The notes beneath the pieces are model-generated. The model searched no databases. It was not told the origin of the DNA and saw nothing but the letters and a program-made list of their open reading frames with translations. Positions 42,824-51,739 of a DNA stretch of 64,000 nt are shown one piece after another. This stretch comes from Mucilaginibacter aquaedulcis. GTDB taxonomy: Bacteria; Bacteroidota; Bacteroidia; Sphingobacteriales; Sphingobacteriaceae. Each line of letters starts with the position of its first letter. The first letter of the stretch is position 1. The translations under genes were made by a program, and so were the position numbers. The DNA lies in contig NZ_JAUFPR010000004.1 of assembly GCF_030409325.1 (NCBI RefSeq), forward strand, positions 667,548 to 731,547, in the 5' to 3' direction.

Positions 42824-43591
42824 CTAAAACGCCAGCTCCAGTAACACTGGGCAATGGTCAGAGTGTTTAGCCTCAGGTAGTATAGCAGCCCTTTTAATAT
42901 TGGCTTCCAGTTCGGTGCTGGCCATAGCATAATCAATGCGCCAGCCTAAGTTCTTGCCTCTTGCACCGGCCCTGAAACTCCACCAGGTGTAGTTATGCGG
43001 TTCCTTGTTTAGATGGCGGAAGGTATCAATAAAACCACCCTCAATAAATTTCTCCATCCATTCGCGTTCTTCGGGCAAAAAGCCCGATGAGTTGGCGTTT
43101 GATTTAGGGTTGTGAATATCAATCGGGCGGTGGCAGATATTGTAATCGCCACATACAACCAGCTTAGGGATCTGGCTTTTCAGCAGGGTAAGATATTTAC
43201 CAAACTCATCTAAAAAGCGAAACTTGAAGATCTGGCGCTCGTCGCCACTTGATCCGGAAGGGAAGTAAACACTCATTACGGATACCTCATCAAAATCAAC
43301 ACGAATACAGCGGCCTTCGCGGTCAAAATCAGGAATACCACAACCGTATTCAATATGTTTAGGCAGTTGTTTAGTGAAAATGGCCGTACCACTATAGCCC
43401 TTTTTTTCTGCCGGGAACCAATAATGTTGATAACCCAACTGATCAACCAAGCCAAGATCGGTCAGTACATCAGGAGTAGCTTTAATTTCCTGCAGGCAAA
43501 CTACATCGGCATCAGTAGCTTGCAGCCAGGCCAGCCAGTTTTTGTTAATAGCCGAACGGATGCCATTAACGTTATAGGTGATTATTTTCAT
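42824..43591 (-). CDS. xth: Exodeoxyribonuclease III / AP endonuclease
   Basis: A 255-residue EEP-fold enzyme that cuts at abasic sites and has 3'-5' exonuclease activity. Motifs in order are ITYNVNGIRSA (metal Asn), VVCLQEIKA (metal Glu), KKGYSGTAIFTK, VVCGDYNICHRPIDI (catalytic Asp and Asn), TWWSFRAGARGKNLGWRIDY and KHSDHCPVLLEL (catalytic Asp-His pair). All key residues are present. It is a single minus-strand gene. Confidence 0.95.
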   Translation of the reverse strand: MKIITYNVNGIRSAINKNWLAWLQATDADVVCLQEIKATPDVLTDLGLVDQLGYQHYWFPAEKKGYSGTAIFTKQLPKHIEYGCGIPDFDREGRCIRVDFDEVSVMSVYFPSGSSGDERQIFKFRFLDEFGKYLTLLKSQIPKLVVCGDYNICHRPIDIHNPKSNANSSGFLPEEREWMEKFIEGGFIDTFRHLNKEPHNYTWWSFRAGARGKNLGWRIDYAMASTELEANIKRAAILPEAKHSDHCPVLLELAF

Positions 43592-43671
43592 TTCAAATTG
43601 TGAATATGTATTACCAAATTTTATTGGTTAGTTTAATTAGTTAAAATCTGAAATCTACGAGCGCTCCCCCT

Positions 43672-44370
43672 TTAGGGGGCAAAGGGGCTTAATATCTTAT
43701 CTAATTGTGCGCATTCCTTTTTACTCAAAACCTCTACGGTCATTGGCACATCGGCCAGGGGGCGATCACATTCATCCTTTTTTACGGCGGCAATACGGTC
43801 GACCATGTCAATGCCCGAAATCACTTCGCCGTAAACTGTATAGTTTTGATCAAGATGAGGTACACCCCCAACAGATTTATACCACTCTCTTTGCCATGCT
43901 GGTATTTTTCGGCCCTTTAACCGGGTGTTTTCGAGGGTATCTAACTTGCCATCAGTAAAGCGTTTGCCTTCGGTAATGTAAAACTGGCAACCGCTCGATG
44001 CTTTTTTAGGATTGTCGTCGCGGGCTGCGGCCAGCACACCGCGCTTATGAAACAGGCTGTCTCTGAATTCGGCAGGTACGGTATAACCAACATCGCCATC
44101 GCCCAGTTCCAGGCCAGGTATGGCTTTTTTAGAATCCGGGTCGCCGCCCTGAATCATAAAGTTCTGTATCACCCTGTGAAATAGTGTGCCATTGTAAAAA
44201 CCTTTTTTCGCCAGTTTTATAAAATTGTCACGATGCAAGGGAGTTTGATTGTATAACCTAATGATGCAATTGCCGTAGGAGGTTTTTATACGTACGTATT
44301 GATTTTTTGGCGGCTTTGCGAATGCCGCTATGCTTAGCAAGAGAAATGTAAGAGTAAGGAGTTTTTTCAT
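43672..44370 (-). CDS. Periplasmic cyclophilin-type peptidyl-prolyl isomerase
   Basis: A 232-residue cyclophilin with a signal peptide (MKKLLTLTFLLLSIAAFA, cleavage before KPPKN). Core motifs are FHRVIQNFMIQGGDP, the substrate-site Gln in SSGCQFYITEG, and NYTVYGEVISGIDMVDRI. An insertion between strands (about residues 135-160: TLENTRLKGRKIPAWQREWY) is typical of Bacteroidota members. It catalyses proline isomerisation of envelope proteins. It is separated from xth by about 80 bp and probably independent. Confidence 0.92.
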   Translation of the reverse strand: MKKLLTLTFLLLSIAAFAKPPKNQYVRIKTSYGNCIIRLYNQTPLHRDNFIKLAKKGFYNGTLFHRVIQNFMIQGGDPDSKKAIPGLELGDGDVGYTVPAEFRDSLFHKRGVLAAARDDNPKKASSGCQFYITEGKRFTDGKLDTLENTRLKGRKIPAWQREWYKSVGGVPHLDQNYTVYGEVISGIDMVDRIAAVKKDECDRPLADVPMTVEVLSKKECAQLDKILSPFAP

Positions 44371-44421
44371 ATATCATTTACAGGCTTGAATATATTAAAA
44401 TTAAGAATTTTGGTCAAGCTG

Positions 44422-44769
44422 TTATATTACTCCCTGTTCCTCAAAATAATTGATAATGAGCGATTTTAAAATCATTTCCTGTTCAAGCAGGGTATAATTG
44501 GGGATAACTTTTACGCGTTTCCAGTGTGGCCAGCCATCCTGATCTTGCGCCTCCAGTTCATAAAACCCCAGCATGCTGAACAAGCGGCAGTTGGCAATAT
44601 GCATCAGTTCTTCTTTCTGTCGTTTGCTGAATTTTCGCGGGCCCTGGCCAAGTTCCTGCACGCCAATTAAAAACAGCATCACTTTCAGATCTGGCTTTTC
44701 GTTATCAAAATCCTCAGCAATACGTAGCTGAAGAGTATTCCACTTTGAATTAATTTCGGCAGGTGTCAT
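44422..44769 (-). CDS. Conserved protein of unknown function
   Basis: A 115-residue soluble, mostly helical protein. Recognisable blocks are LKVMLFLIGVQELGQGPRKFSKRQKEELMH-like (split here as LMLFLIGVQELG and KFSKRQKEELMH) and GWPHWKRVKVIPNYTLLEQE. Similar proteins seem to be common in Bacteroidota, but I know of no assigned function. There is no signal peptide or membrane segment. It lies 51 nt upstream of the cyclophilin gene in the same orientation and may share a transcript with it. Confidence 0.65.
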   Translation of the reverse strand: MTPAEINSKWNTLQLRIAEDFDNEKPDLKVMLFLIGVQELGQGPRKFSKRQKEELMHIANCRLFSMLGFYELEAQDQDGWPHWKRVKVIPNYTLLEQEMILKSLIINYFEEQGVI

Positions 44770-44958
44770 GGCAGCAAAGATATAGAATAGTTAATTGCGT
44801 ATATCCGGTAATAATAGAACATTAAAGCCCACGGTGATTTATTGACAGATCAATTAGAATGATCAATATAAAAAGGAGGCCACTACTGCTTTGCAAGCGT
44901 TTAATGCACGCCCATCATAAATGTTACAATGTTGCGTTAGATTTAACATATTATTAAC

Positions 44959-44966
44959 TATTTTTG
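44959..44966 (+). promoter_or_regulatory. TAnnTTTG -7 box before the Cys/His protein and TonB receptor
   Basis: TATTTTTG lies 23 nt before the TTG at 44990 and matches the -7 consensus. It probably drives the small protein and the TonB receptor together. Confidence 0.5.
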
Positions 44967-44989
44967 CCTGACCTTTGTAAAATAGGTTA

Positions 44990-45328
44990 TTGAAGGTGAA
45001 ACGAAGTAAATTATATATCACATACTCCTGGCTATTGCTTATCTGCTTTATAGCCGGGCAATATATGGTTTACTCGCACCAGCACCTTTTAGCCAAAGGC
45101 GTAATTAAAACCTCGTACATCAGCAATGATCATCATCAGCCGCAGCAAACCGTCAAGGAAAAATGCTGTATGTGCGATGCCATGCATCATCAGGCCGCAA
45201 TAATTGGCGATGCTTTTCATTTTAGCCCACAGGTAGCAGTACTGCACATTTTTAAGGCCTGCCATTACAACTTTGTAAGTATAGGTCTTATACTTGCAGC
45301 CGGCAGGGCACCTCCGGTGTTTTCATAA
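44990..45328 (+). CDS. Small secreted or membrane-anchored Cys/His protein preceding a TonB receptor
   Basis: A 112-residue protein with one N-terminal hydrophobic segment (ITYSWLLLICFIAGQYMVYS), then a His-rich stretch (SNDHHQPQQ), the cluster EKCCMCDAMHHQ and a C-terminal RAPPVFS. It recalls small Bacteroidota proteins with HYC, CC and PP motifs that sit before TonB-dependent receptors; that match is from memory and approximate. CC-x-C plus His suggests metal binding. The start is TTG 44990 or GTG 44996, since no ATG is available near the promoter. Confidence 0.5.
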   Translation: MKVKRSKLYITYSWLLLICFIAGQYMVYSHQHLLAKGVIKTSYISNDHHQPQQTVKEKCCMCDAMHHQAAIIGDAFHFSPQVAVLHIFKACHYNFVSIGLILAAGRAPPVFS

Positions 45329-45395
45329 TAATATTCTTTCTGCAAAATGGGCCACAGCTTGTGTGGCATTTTATTGATCCAAAATTTATTTTATT

Positions 45396-47912
45396 ATGAA
45401 ATTAAAGCTAATAAGTAGCTTATTTGTCCTGTTTATAGGTTTATCGGCATTTGCTGATACCAGTGTTGTTACTATTAAAAATAATCCGGTTGAAGATGCG
45501 GTAGGCAGCCTTTCAGGAACCGTTACCGATAAAGCCGATGGCAAGCCCGTTATAGGCGCCACCGTAAATATTCCCGATTTAAAAATGGGCTCCATTACCG
45601 GTGTCGACGGGAAATATACTTTTAAAAGTGTACCAAAAGGCGTTTACCTGGTACAGGTAACCTATTTGGGATACGCCACCTTTAATCAAAGGGTTGATTT
45701 TTCTAAAACATCCATACTTAACGTACAGTTGCAAGCTTCGTCATTAGAGGCCGGCGAAGTAATCATAACCGGTGTAAGCAAGGCTACCGAAATAAAACGC
45801 AGCCCGGTACCAATGGTTGCCGTAGGCAAAACTTATTTAGATCAGCGTGCCGCCTCGGGTAATATCATTGACCAGGTGGCTAACCTGCCAGGAGTAAGCG
45901 CCGTTACTACCGGGCCAAACGTTTCAAAGCCATTTATACATGGTTTAGGCTATAACCGAGTTATCACCTTGCAGGATGGTATACGCCAGGAAGGCCAGCA
46001 ATGGGGCGATGAGCACGGTATTGAGGTTGATCAAAACTCTATCGACCGTATTGAAATTATAAAAGGCCCGGCCAGTTTAACTTACGGATCAGACGCTATT
46101 GGCGGTGTGGTTAACCTGATTACAGCGGCCCCGGTTCCCGAGGGTAAAATTTTAGGTTCGGTGCAGGGTATTTATGGCACCAACCAGGGATTACTTAACG
46201 GATCATTCAAATTACAGGGTAACCAAAACGGATTTGTTTGGGGAACGGTAATTTCTGCAAAGGAAGCTAAAGATTACCAGAACCAGCACGATGGTCGGGT
46301 GTATGCTACCAGCTACCGGGAAAAAGATGCCCGCTTTATGGTTGGCGTAAATAAATCATGGGGTTACTCCTACTTTAACGCTTCAGTTTTTGACGATGAG
46401 CAGTCTATCCCTGACGGCAGCCGCGATTCTATCACCCGTAAATTTACCAAACAAATAACGGAAGACGATGCCTTCCGCCCTATTGTTCCGGAATCTGAAT
46501 TAAACTCATACCGTATCCCTACACTGCATCAGCATGTACAGCTTTATCGTATCTACAATAACAGCAACTTTATTTTAGGCAACGGAAACCTGCTGGTGAA
46601 CCTGGGCTATCAATTTAGCCACAGGCGCGAGTACACTCACCCTGAGGATGGCGATATTGCCGGCTTAAACCTGCACTTGAGCACCTACACATACGATGTT
46701 AAATACAACTTTAACATGGGTAATGGATATGAAACTACGTTTGGTGTAAACGGCCAGTACCAGAACAATACCATTGGCGATGCTACAGATTTCCCGATAC
46801 CAGCTTACCACCAGTTTGATATAGGTCCTTTCTTTGTAGTGAAAAAGAGCTATGGCAAATTAGATCTTTCGGCCGGTGCACGTTTTGATGTACGCTCATT
46901 CAAAAACAATGCGGCCTATGTAGATACACTTGGCGGCCCTAAAGGTTACCCAGGTTTATATACCGGTACCAACCCAACTACTGCTCCAAACGTAGTTTCG
47001 CAGTTTGATGCTTTCAGTAAAACGTTTTCGGGTTTCTCGGGGAGTGTGGGAGCCACCTACAATGTGTCAGATGCATTCTTGTTTAAAGGTAACATAGCGC
47101 GCGGCTTCAGGGCACCAAGTATAGCCGAAATATCTGCCAATGGCCCCGATCCGGGTTCGCAGATCTATCACATAGGTGATAAGAACTTTAAATCGGAGTT
47201 TAGTTTACAGGAAGATATCGGCGCCTTTTTAACCCTGCCAAATATTTCGGCAAGTGTTGAAGTGTTTAACAATGATATTTCTAATTACATATACCAGCAA
47301 CAGGTTTTAGGGGCCGATGGTTCTCCGGTTTATACTCAGGGTTATACCACTTTTACCTATGTGCAAAGCAAAGCAAGGATATACGGAGGCGAGGTTAATG
47401 TTGACCTTCACCCTATTTCATGGCTGCATTTTGAAAACTCATTGAGCTTAACCTACGGCGAAAACAAAGGCAACGGCGGCAAAGTGGCCGATAGTTTAAA
47501 ATACCTGCCATTTATACCACCACTGCATACCCACTCTGAACTTCGCGGCAACTTTAAGGGCAGCATTGGTAGTGTTAAAAGCATGTATGTGTTTGTTGGT
47601 TTTGATCATTTCAGCGCTCAAAACCGTTTCTTTGCAGCGTATGGTACAGAAACCGCTACGCCAGGCTATAACTTGTTGAGCGCCGGTTTTGGCGGCAATA
47701 TTGTAAACAAGGCAGGCCAACCAATATTAAAGCTGTTTATCGAAGGCACCAACTTGGCCAACGTAAACTACCAATCAAATATGAGCAGGCTTAAATATTT
47801 CGATAATCCAACAGTGCCTGATGGTGTTCGTCCGGGTATTTTTAATATGGGCCGCAATATCAGCTTTAAAGTGGTGGTTCCGTTTGGGTTTAATACTAAT
47901 AAAAAATCATAA
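45396..47912 (+). CDS. TonB-dependent receptor with carboxypeptidase-like regulatory domain
   Basis: An 838-residue outer-membrane receptor. It has a signal peptide (MKLKLISSLFVLFIGLSAFA), then a carboxypeptidase-D-regulatory-like beta-sandwich (SGTVTDKADGKPVIGATVNI to about 120) and a TonB plug (KTYLDQRAASGNIIDQVANL, RIEIIKGPASLTYGSDAIGG). The 22-strand barrel that follows is rich in Gly, Asn and aromatics and ends RNISFKVVVPFGF. A conserved GDEHGIEVDQNSIDRIEI segment resembles siderophore, heme or metal receptors more than SusC. The adjacent Cys/His protein points to a metal or metal-complex substrate. A terminator follows. Confidence 0.88.
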   Translation: MKLKLISSLFVLFIGLSAFADTSVVTIKNNPVEDAVGSLSGTVTDKADGKPVIGATVNIPDLKMGSITGVDGKYTFKSVPKGVYLVQVTYLGYATFNQRVDFSKTSILNVQLQASSLEAGEVIITGVSKATEIKRSPVPMVAVGKTYLDQRAASGNIIDQVANLPGVSAVTTGPNVSKPFIHGLGYNRVITLQDGIRQEGQQWGDEHGIEVDQNSIDRIEIIKGPASLTYGSDAIGGVVNLITAAPVPEGKILGSVQGIYGTNQGLLNGSFKLQGNQNGFVWGTVISAKEAKDYQNQHDGRVYATSYREKDARFMVGVNKSWGYSYFNASVFDDEQSIPDGSRDSITRKFTKQITEDDAFRPIVPESELNSYRIPTLHQHVQLYRIYNNSNFILGNGNLLVNLGYQFSHRREYTHPEDGDIAGLNLHLSTYTYDVKYNFNMGNGYETTFGVNGQYQNNTIGDATDFPIPAYHQFDIGPFFVVKKSYGKLDLSAGARFDVRSFKNNAAYVDTLGGPKGYPGLYTGTNPTTAPNVVSQFDAFSKTFSGFSGSVGATYNVSDAFLFKGNIARGFRAPSIAEISANGPDPGSQIYHIGDKNFKSEFSLQEDIGAFLTLPNISASVEVFNNDISNYIYQQQVLGADGSPVYTQGYTTFTYVQSKARIYGGEVNVDLHPISWLHFENSLSLTYGENKGNGGKVADSLKYLPFIPPLHTHSELRGNFKGSIGSVKSMYVFVGFDHFSAQNRFFAAYGTETATPGYNLLSAGFGGNIVNKAGQPILKLFIEGTNLANVNYQSNMSRLKYFDNPTVPDGVRPGIFNMGRNISFKVVVPFGFNTNKKS

Positions 47913-47943
47913 AGATAATTTCCATACCTATTGATGAACATGT

Positions 47944-47969
47944 AAGTCCTGCCCTAAAAAGCAGGACTT
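47944..47969 (+). terminator. Terminator after the TonB receptor
   Basis: AAGTCCTGC/GCAGGACTT stem with an 8-nt loop followed by TTCTCGTTTG. Confidence 0.7.
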
Positions 47970-48312
47970 TCTCGTTTGTATTTACCTTAGGTCATTTTTT
48001 GCTGAGGTATAAACATTTGCATCGCTACTTGTGTATTACTACTGTGCATTGAAAAATAATATTATTGCTGCTGTAAGCCGAATGTGTTTGATGTTTGCAA
48101 ACATGTTTCGGATATGGGGTATCGGTATATTCCTTAAGGCACTGGTTGAAAATATTTGATTATTTTTGGGTAATGGATGTTGTTGAGGAGAAGCCTCAGC
48201 CAACCCTTTCCAGAAGAGAGGGCTTTAAAAGCTTTTAAAGTCTCCTCCTTTGGGGGAGATTTAGAGGGGCCATCTTTTCAATAACATAGAAATTTAATAA
48301 CGATCTACAAAA
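47970..48312. other. 340-bp gap before tsaE
   Basis: No gene was seen. It contains a TATTTTTG -7-like box (48161-48168, with TTG at 48146) and, after it, a C/T- and G-rich patch (CCAACCCTTTCCAGAAGAGA, CTCCTTTGGGGGAG). The patch resembles the CCCTCTCT/AGAGAGGG type of intergenic repeats common in this group. Confidence 0.45.
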
Positions 48313-48729
48313 GTGTTACTAACCTTACAATCATTGGCAGAATTGCCGGCTGCCGCCGAAGCTATCATCGGGCATGCGGGCAATAACAGGATATTTCTTT
48401 TTTACGGCGATATGGGTGCCGGCAAAACCACACTTATTAAAAGCCTGTGCAGTTTTTTAGGCACAAATGATAATGTTACAAGCCCTACCTTTGCCATTGT
48501 AAACGAGTATCAGACTACAGGCGATAAAATATATCACTTTGATTTTTACAGGCTTAAAAACCAGACGGAAGCTCTGGATATGGGTTACGAAGAATATTTT
48601 TACGCAGGTGCCTGGTGCTTTATTGAATGGCCCGAAAAGATCCCGGATCTGCTACCGCAGCATTATACACGGGTTAGCATAGCTGCTTTGGGCGATGGCT
48701 CAAGGCAGATCAACATTGAAAACTTTTAG
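48313..48729 (+). CDS. tsaE: tRNA threonylcarbamoyladenosine biosynthesis ATPase TsaE
   Basis: A 138-residue P-loop ATPase that drives the TsaD-TsaB-TsaE complex making t6A37 in ANN-decoding tRNAs. Walker A is FYGDMGAGKTTLIKSLC. TSPTFAIVNEY, HFDFYRL and CFIEWPEKI are family blocks. The start is GTG 48313 (no ATG fits). In several Bacteroidota tsaE neighbours porX and alanine dehydrogenase; here ald follows 52 nt downstream and porX is 12 kb away. Confidence 0.94.
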   Translation: MLLTLQSLAELPAAAEAIIGHAGNNRIFLFYGDMGAGKTTLIKSLCSFLGTNDNVTSPTFAIVNEYQTTGDKIYHFDFYRLKNQTEALDMGYEEYFYAGAWCFIEWPEKIPDLLPQHYTRVSIAALGDGSRQINIENF

Positions 48730-48781
48730 TTTAATGATAGCCCCTTTTTTATTATCTTCATCAGCCACAAAATAAAATAAC

Positions 48782-50008
48782 ATGAGTTCAGGGATATACA
48801 GTGGGTTTTCGGATATTGCGAAACAGGCAATGATGCAACCTCAGGAGTCGATGCTGGAGGTTAAAAGCAAAAAAGATAAGTTATACATCGGCATTCCTAA
48901 AGAGATCTCCTTCCAGGAAAACAGGATCCCGTTAACTCCTTTGTCCGTGGCTTTACTGGTTAACAATGGCCACGATGTTATTTTAGAAAGTAATGCCGGA
49001 TTGGCTGCTAATTTCTCTGATAAAGATTACAGCGATCAGGGCGCCCGGATAGTGTATGATACTAAATCGGTTTATGAGGCAGATATCATTATCAAGATAG
49101 CCCCTCCTATGATGCAGGAGATTGAGCTGATGAAAGCCGGACAGATATTAATATCTGCGCTGCAGCTGGCCACGCTTAAAGCCGAATGTCTGCACGCCCT
49201 CATGACAAAAAAAATAACCGCTCTTAGCTTTGAACATCTGCGCGACGAGGGAAATACCCTGAGCGTGGTTAGGGCCATGAGCGAGATTGTTGGTGCTACC
49301 TCCATACTTATTGCAGCCGAATATTTAAGTAATGTATTTGACGGTAAGGGGTTAATGCTGGGTGGTATTACCGGTGTTCCACCAACAGAAATTGTGATAT
49401 TAGGGGCCGGTACCGTGGGAGAATATGCTGCCCGTACCGCCATAGCCTTAGGTGCCGAGGTAAAGGTTTTTGACTCATCCATCTACAAACTGCGCCGCCT
49501 GCAAAACAATATAGGCAGCCGGGTATTTACATCGGTGGTACAGCCAATAGTGCTTGAAAAAGCCATCACTACCTGCGATGTAGCTATTGGTGCCATTCGT
49601 GCCGAAGATGGCCGCAGCCCGGCTATCATATCAGAATCAACTGTGAGTCGCATGAAACGCGATTCGGTGATTATTGATGTGAGTATTGACCAGGGCGGTT
49701 GCTTTGAAACATCAGAAGTTACTAACCATACTCATCCGGTGTTTCGTAAATATGATGTAATTCATTATTGTGTACCTAATATAGCCTCACGCGTGGCCCG
49801 CACCGCAACGTATGCGCTTACCAACATATTTGCCCCCATATTGCTTGATATTGGCGATCAGGGTGGTATCAAAAACGTGATATGGCAGAAATCAGGTGTT
49901 AGGAACGCTGTATACATTTACCATGGTCACTTAACCAATAAGCATATTGGCGAGCGGTTTTCAATCCCTTGTAAAGACCTCGACCTGCTTATCGTATCGC
50001 ACCGGTAA
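48782..50008 (+). CDS. ald: Alanine dehydrogenase homologue (active-site His replaced by Gln)
   Basis: A 408-residue member of the alanine dehydrogenase/PntA family. It keeps the substrate Arg48 (ENRIPLTP), Lys105 (IIIKIAPP), the Rossmann motif VILGAGTVGEYAA and the Asp of DVSIDQGG. In canonical enzymes (FTFLHLA) a catalytic His contacts the substrate; here the aligned segment is ISALQLA with Gln128. It also has an N-terminal extension of about 30 residues. It may still be an amino-acid dehydrogenase with altered chemistry. The next gene, a D-Ala-D-Ala dipeptidase 4 nt away, supports an alanine-related role. Confidence 0.8.
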   Translation: MSSGIYSGFSDIAKQAMMQPQESMLEVKSKKDKLYIGIPKEISFQENRIPLTPLSVALLVNNGHDVILESNAGLAANFSDKDYSDQGARIVYDTKSVYEADIIIKIAPPMMQEIELMKAGQILISALQLATLKAECLHALMTKKITALSFEHLRDEGNTLSVVRAMSEIVGATSILIAAEYLSNVFDGKGLMLGGITGVPPTEIVILGAGTVGEYAARTAIALGAEVKVFDSSIYKLRRLQNNIGSRVFTSVVQPIVLEKAITTCDVAIGAIRAEDGRSPAIISESTVSRMKRDSVIIDVSIDQGGCFETSEVTNHTHPVFRKYDVIHYCVPNIASRVARTATYALTNIFAPILLDIGDQGGIKNVIWQKSGVRNAVYIYHGHLTNKHIGERFSIPCKDLDLLIVSHR

Positions 50009-50012
50009 TAAT

Positions 50013-50696
50013 ATGATGCGCGGTTGTCTGGTAACTTTGTTATTAATAATTGTCGGATTTGGTGCCAGGGCACAGCATTATAAATACATTGATAGTACTA
50101 AAATAAGCGGAACTGACCGTTATAAAAGACAGGTAAAGGCTAATCCTGATAAACAACTGGTAGAAATTAAACGCTACATCCCGCAAATAATACTTGACAT
50201 CAGGTATGCTACCAATAACAATTTTATGCACAGGCGCATGTACCAGCAAGCCCGCGCATTTGCACGCTTGCCTGTGGTAAAGGCCTTGCAGCAGGTAGAG
50301 GCTGATTTGCAAACAAGAGGTCTTGGTCTTAAAATTTATGATGCTTACCGCCCTTACTCGGTTACAGTAAAGTTTTACGAAATGACCAGCGATACCAATT
50401 TTGTGGCCAATCCGCGTTTAGGTTCCAAACATAACAGGGGTTGCGCTATCGATTTGAGCCTTATTGACCTTAAAACAGGTAAAGAACTGGATATGCCCAC
50501 AGGCTTTGATAGTTTCAGCAGAAAGGCCGCGGCAAACTATCCTGATGTTTCTCCGGCCCAATTAAACAACCGCGAACTGCTGAAAACAATCATGCAGGCG
50601 CATGGGTTTAAAGTGCTTAATACCGAGTGGTGGCATTATGATTTTAACGGATGGACTGGTTATGAATTACTTGACATTCCGTTTCAGGTGCTTTAA
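50013..50696 (+). CDS. D-alanyl-D-alanine dipeptidase (VanX/DdpX family), exported
   Basis: A 227-residue zinc peptidase with a signal peptide (MMRGCLVTLLLIIVGFGARA, then QHY). Zinc and catalytic motifs are SKHNRGCAIDLSL (His and Asp) and NTEWWHYDF (Glu and His), and the conserved Arg is in YDAYRPYS. It splits D-Ala-D-Ala. In this setting it more probably recycles or uses D-Ala-D-Ala from wall turnover than gives vancomycin resistance, as no vanA/vanH is near. The frame extends to 49947, but ATG 50013 gives the signal peptide. It is coupled to ald by a 4-nt gap. Confidence 0.92.
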   Translation: MMRGCLVTLLLIIVGFGARAQHYKYIDSTKISGTDRYKRQVKANPDKQLVEIKRYIPQIILDIRYATNNNFMHRRMYQQARAFARLPVVKALQQVEADLQTRGLGLKIYDAYRPYSVTVKFYEMTSDTNFVANPRLGSKHNRGCAIDLSLIDLKTGKELDMPTGFDSFSRKAAANYPDVSPAQLNNRELLKTIMQAHGFKVLNTEWWHYDFNGWTGYELLDIPFQVL

Positions 50697-50743
50697 TTTA
50701 TCACTAAGGGTTGTAAAGGCATCAAAATTGCTAAGATTAGTTA

Positions 50744-51739
50744 ATGACGACTAATAATATAACAGGCATGAAAATATATAGCAAGGAATACCTTAAGCAA
50801 CTGTGGAAAATATTAGTTGCCACATTTTCAGGCTTTTCAAACGATAATGGTTTAAAGCTTAGCGCTTCATTAGCCTATTACACTGTTTTTTCCCTGGCTC
50901 CGTTGCTTATCCTGGTTATATCGCTGGCAGGTCTCTTTTTAGGACAAGATGCCGCCGCCAATCAGCTTTATCCTCAAATACAAGGCTATGTAGGTAAGCA
51001 GGCTGCCGCCCAGATACAGGAAGCTTTAACTCATTTACAGCTCTCGGGCAAATCGGGTATGGCGGTGGTTATTGGTGTAATAACGTTGCTGGTAGGTGCC
51101 AGCAGTATTTTTATTGAGATACAGGATTCGCTGAATATCATTTGGCGGGTTAAGGCCAAACCAAAACGCGGTTGGGTTAAGCTATTGCAAAACAGGTTTG
51201 TTTCTTTCTCTTTAATCATAAGCTTAGGGTTTTTGTTACTGGCATCGCTGTTGGTAAACTTTATTGTGGATGCGCTGGGAAAAAGAATTGAACATTTTTT
51301 ACCTGCTATAACCGGACTGTTACTAAAGGCCGTAAACTTGGGGATTACCCTGGTAGTGATCACCGTGTTGTTCGGAATCATATTTAAGTTTTTGCCCGAT
51401 GTGAAGATCAAATGGAAAGATGTACGTACCGGAGCGTTTTTTACGGCCCTGTTATTTATGCTGGGGCAATATATTATTAGCTTGTATATCCAGTACACCG
51501 CGCAAGGCTCAGCCTATGGCGCGGCAGGTTCTATCATCGTAATTTTGGTATGGATCTATTATACATCGGCCATACTATACATAGGTGCGGAGTACACACA
51601 GGTTTATGCTGAAGCCAGCGGCAGCCATATTGAACCGGCCGAATATGCCGTTCATGTTAAGCAAACCGAAGTTGAACAATCTGTAAAAAGCCTCCCGGCC
51701 CAAAATCCGGAACTGCAGGGAAATTTGAAGAGACAATAA
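50744..51739 (+). CDS. YihY/BrkB-family membrane protein
   Basis: A 331-residue inner-membrane protein with six hydrophobic segments (about 40-65, 105-125, 145-170, 185-210, 220-245 and 250-275). The family blocks LSASLAYYTVFSLAPLLIL, SSIFIEIQDSLNIIW and GSAYGAAGSIIVILVWIYY are present. A soluble polar C-tail of about 50 residues follows. It was once called ribonuclease BN, but members are probably transport or envelope proteins. A start at 50768 (MKIYSKEYL) is also possible. Hairpin K starts directly after its stop. Confidence 0.88.
   Translation: MTTNNITGMKIYSKEYLKQLWKILVATFSGFSNDNGLKLSASLAYYTVFSLAPLLILVISLAGLFLGQDAAANQLYPQIQGYVGKQAAAQIQEALTHLQLSGKSGMAVVIGVITLLVGASSIFIEIQDSLNIIWRVKAKPKRGWVKLLQNRFVSFSLIISLGFLLLASLLVNFIVDALGKRIEHFLPAITGLLLKAVNLGITLVVITVLFGIIFKFLPDVKIKWKDVRTGAFFTALLFMLGQYIISLYIQYTAQGSAYGAAGSIIVILVWIYYTSAILYIGAEYTQVYAEASGSHIEPAEYAVHVKQTEVEQSVKSLPAQNPELQGNLKRQ

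Noticed and set aside
50013-50696. Vancomycin-resistance VanX
   Set aside because: The family matches, but no vanH, vanA or vanRS genes are present and the protein has a signal peptide, unlike cytoplasmic VanX; wall recycling fits better.
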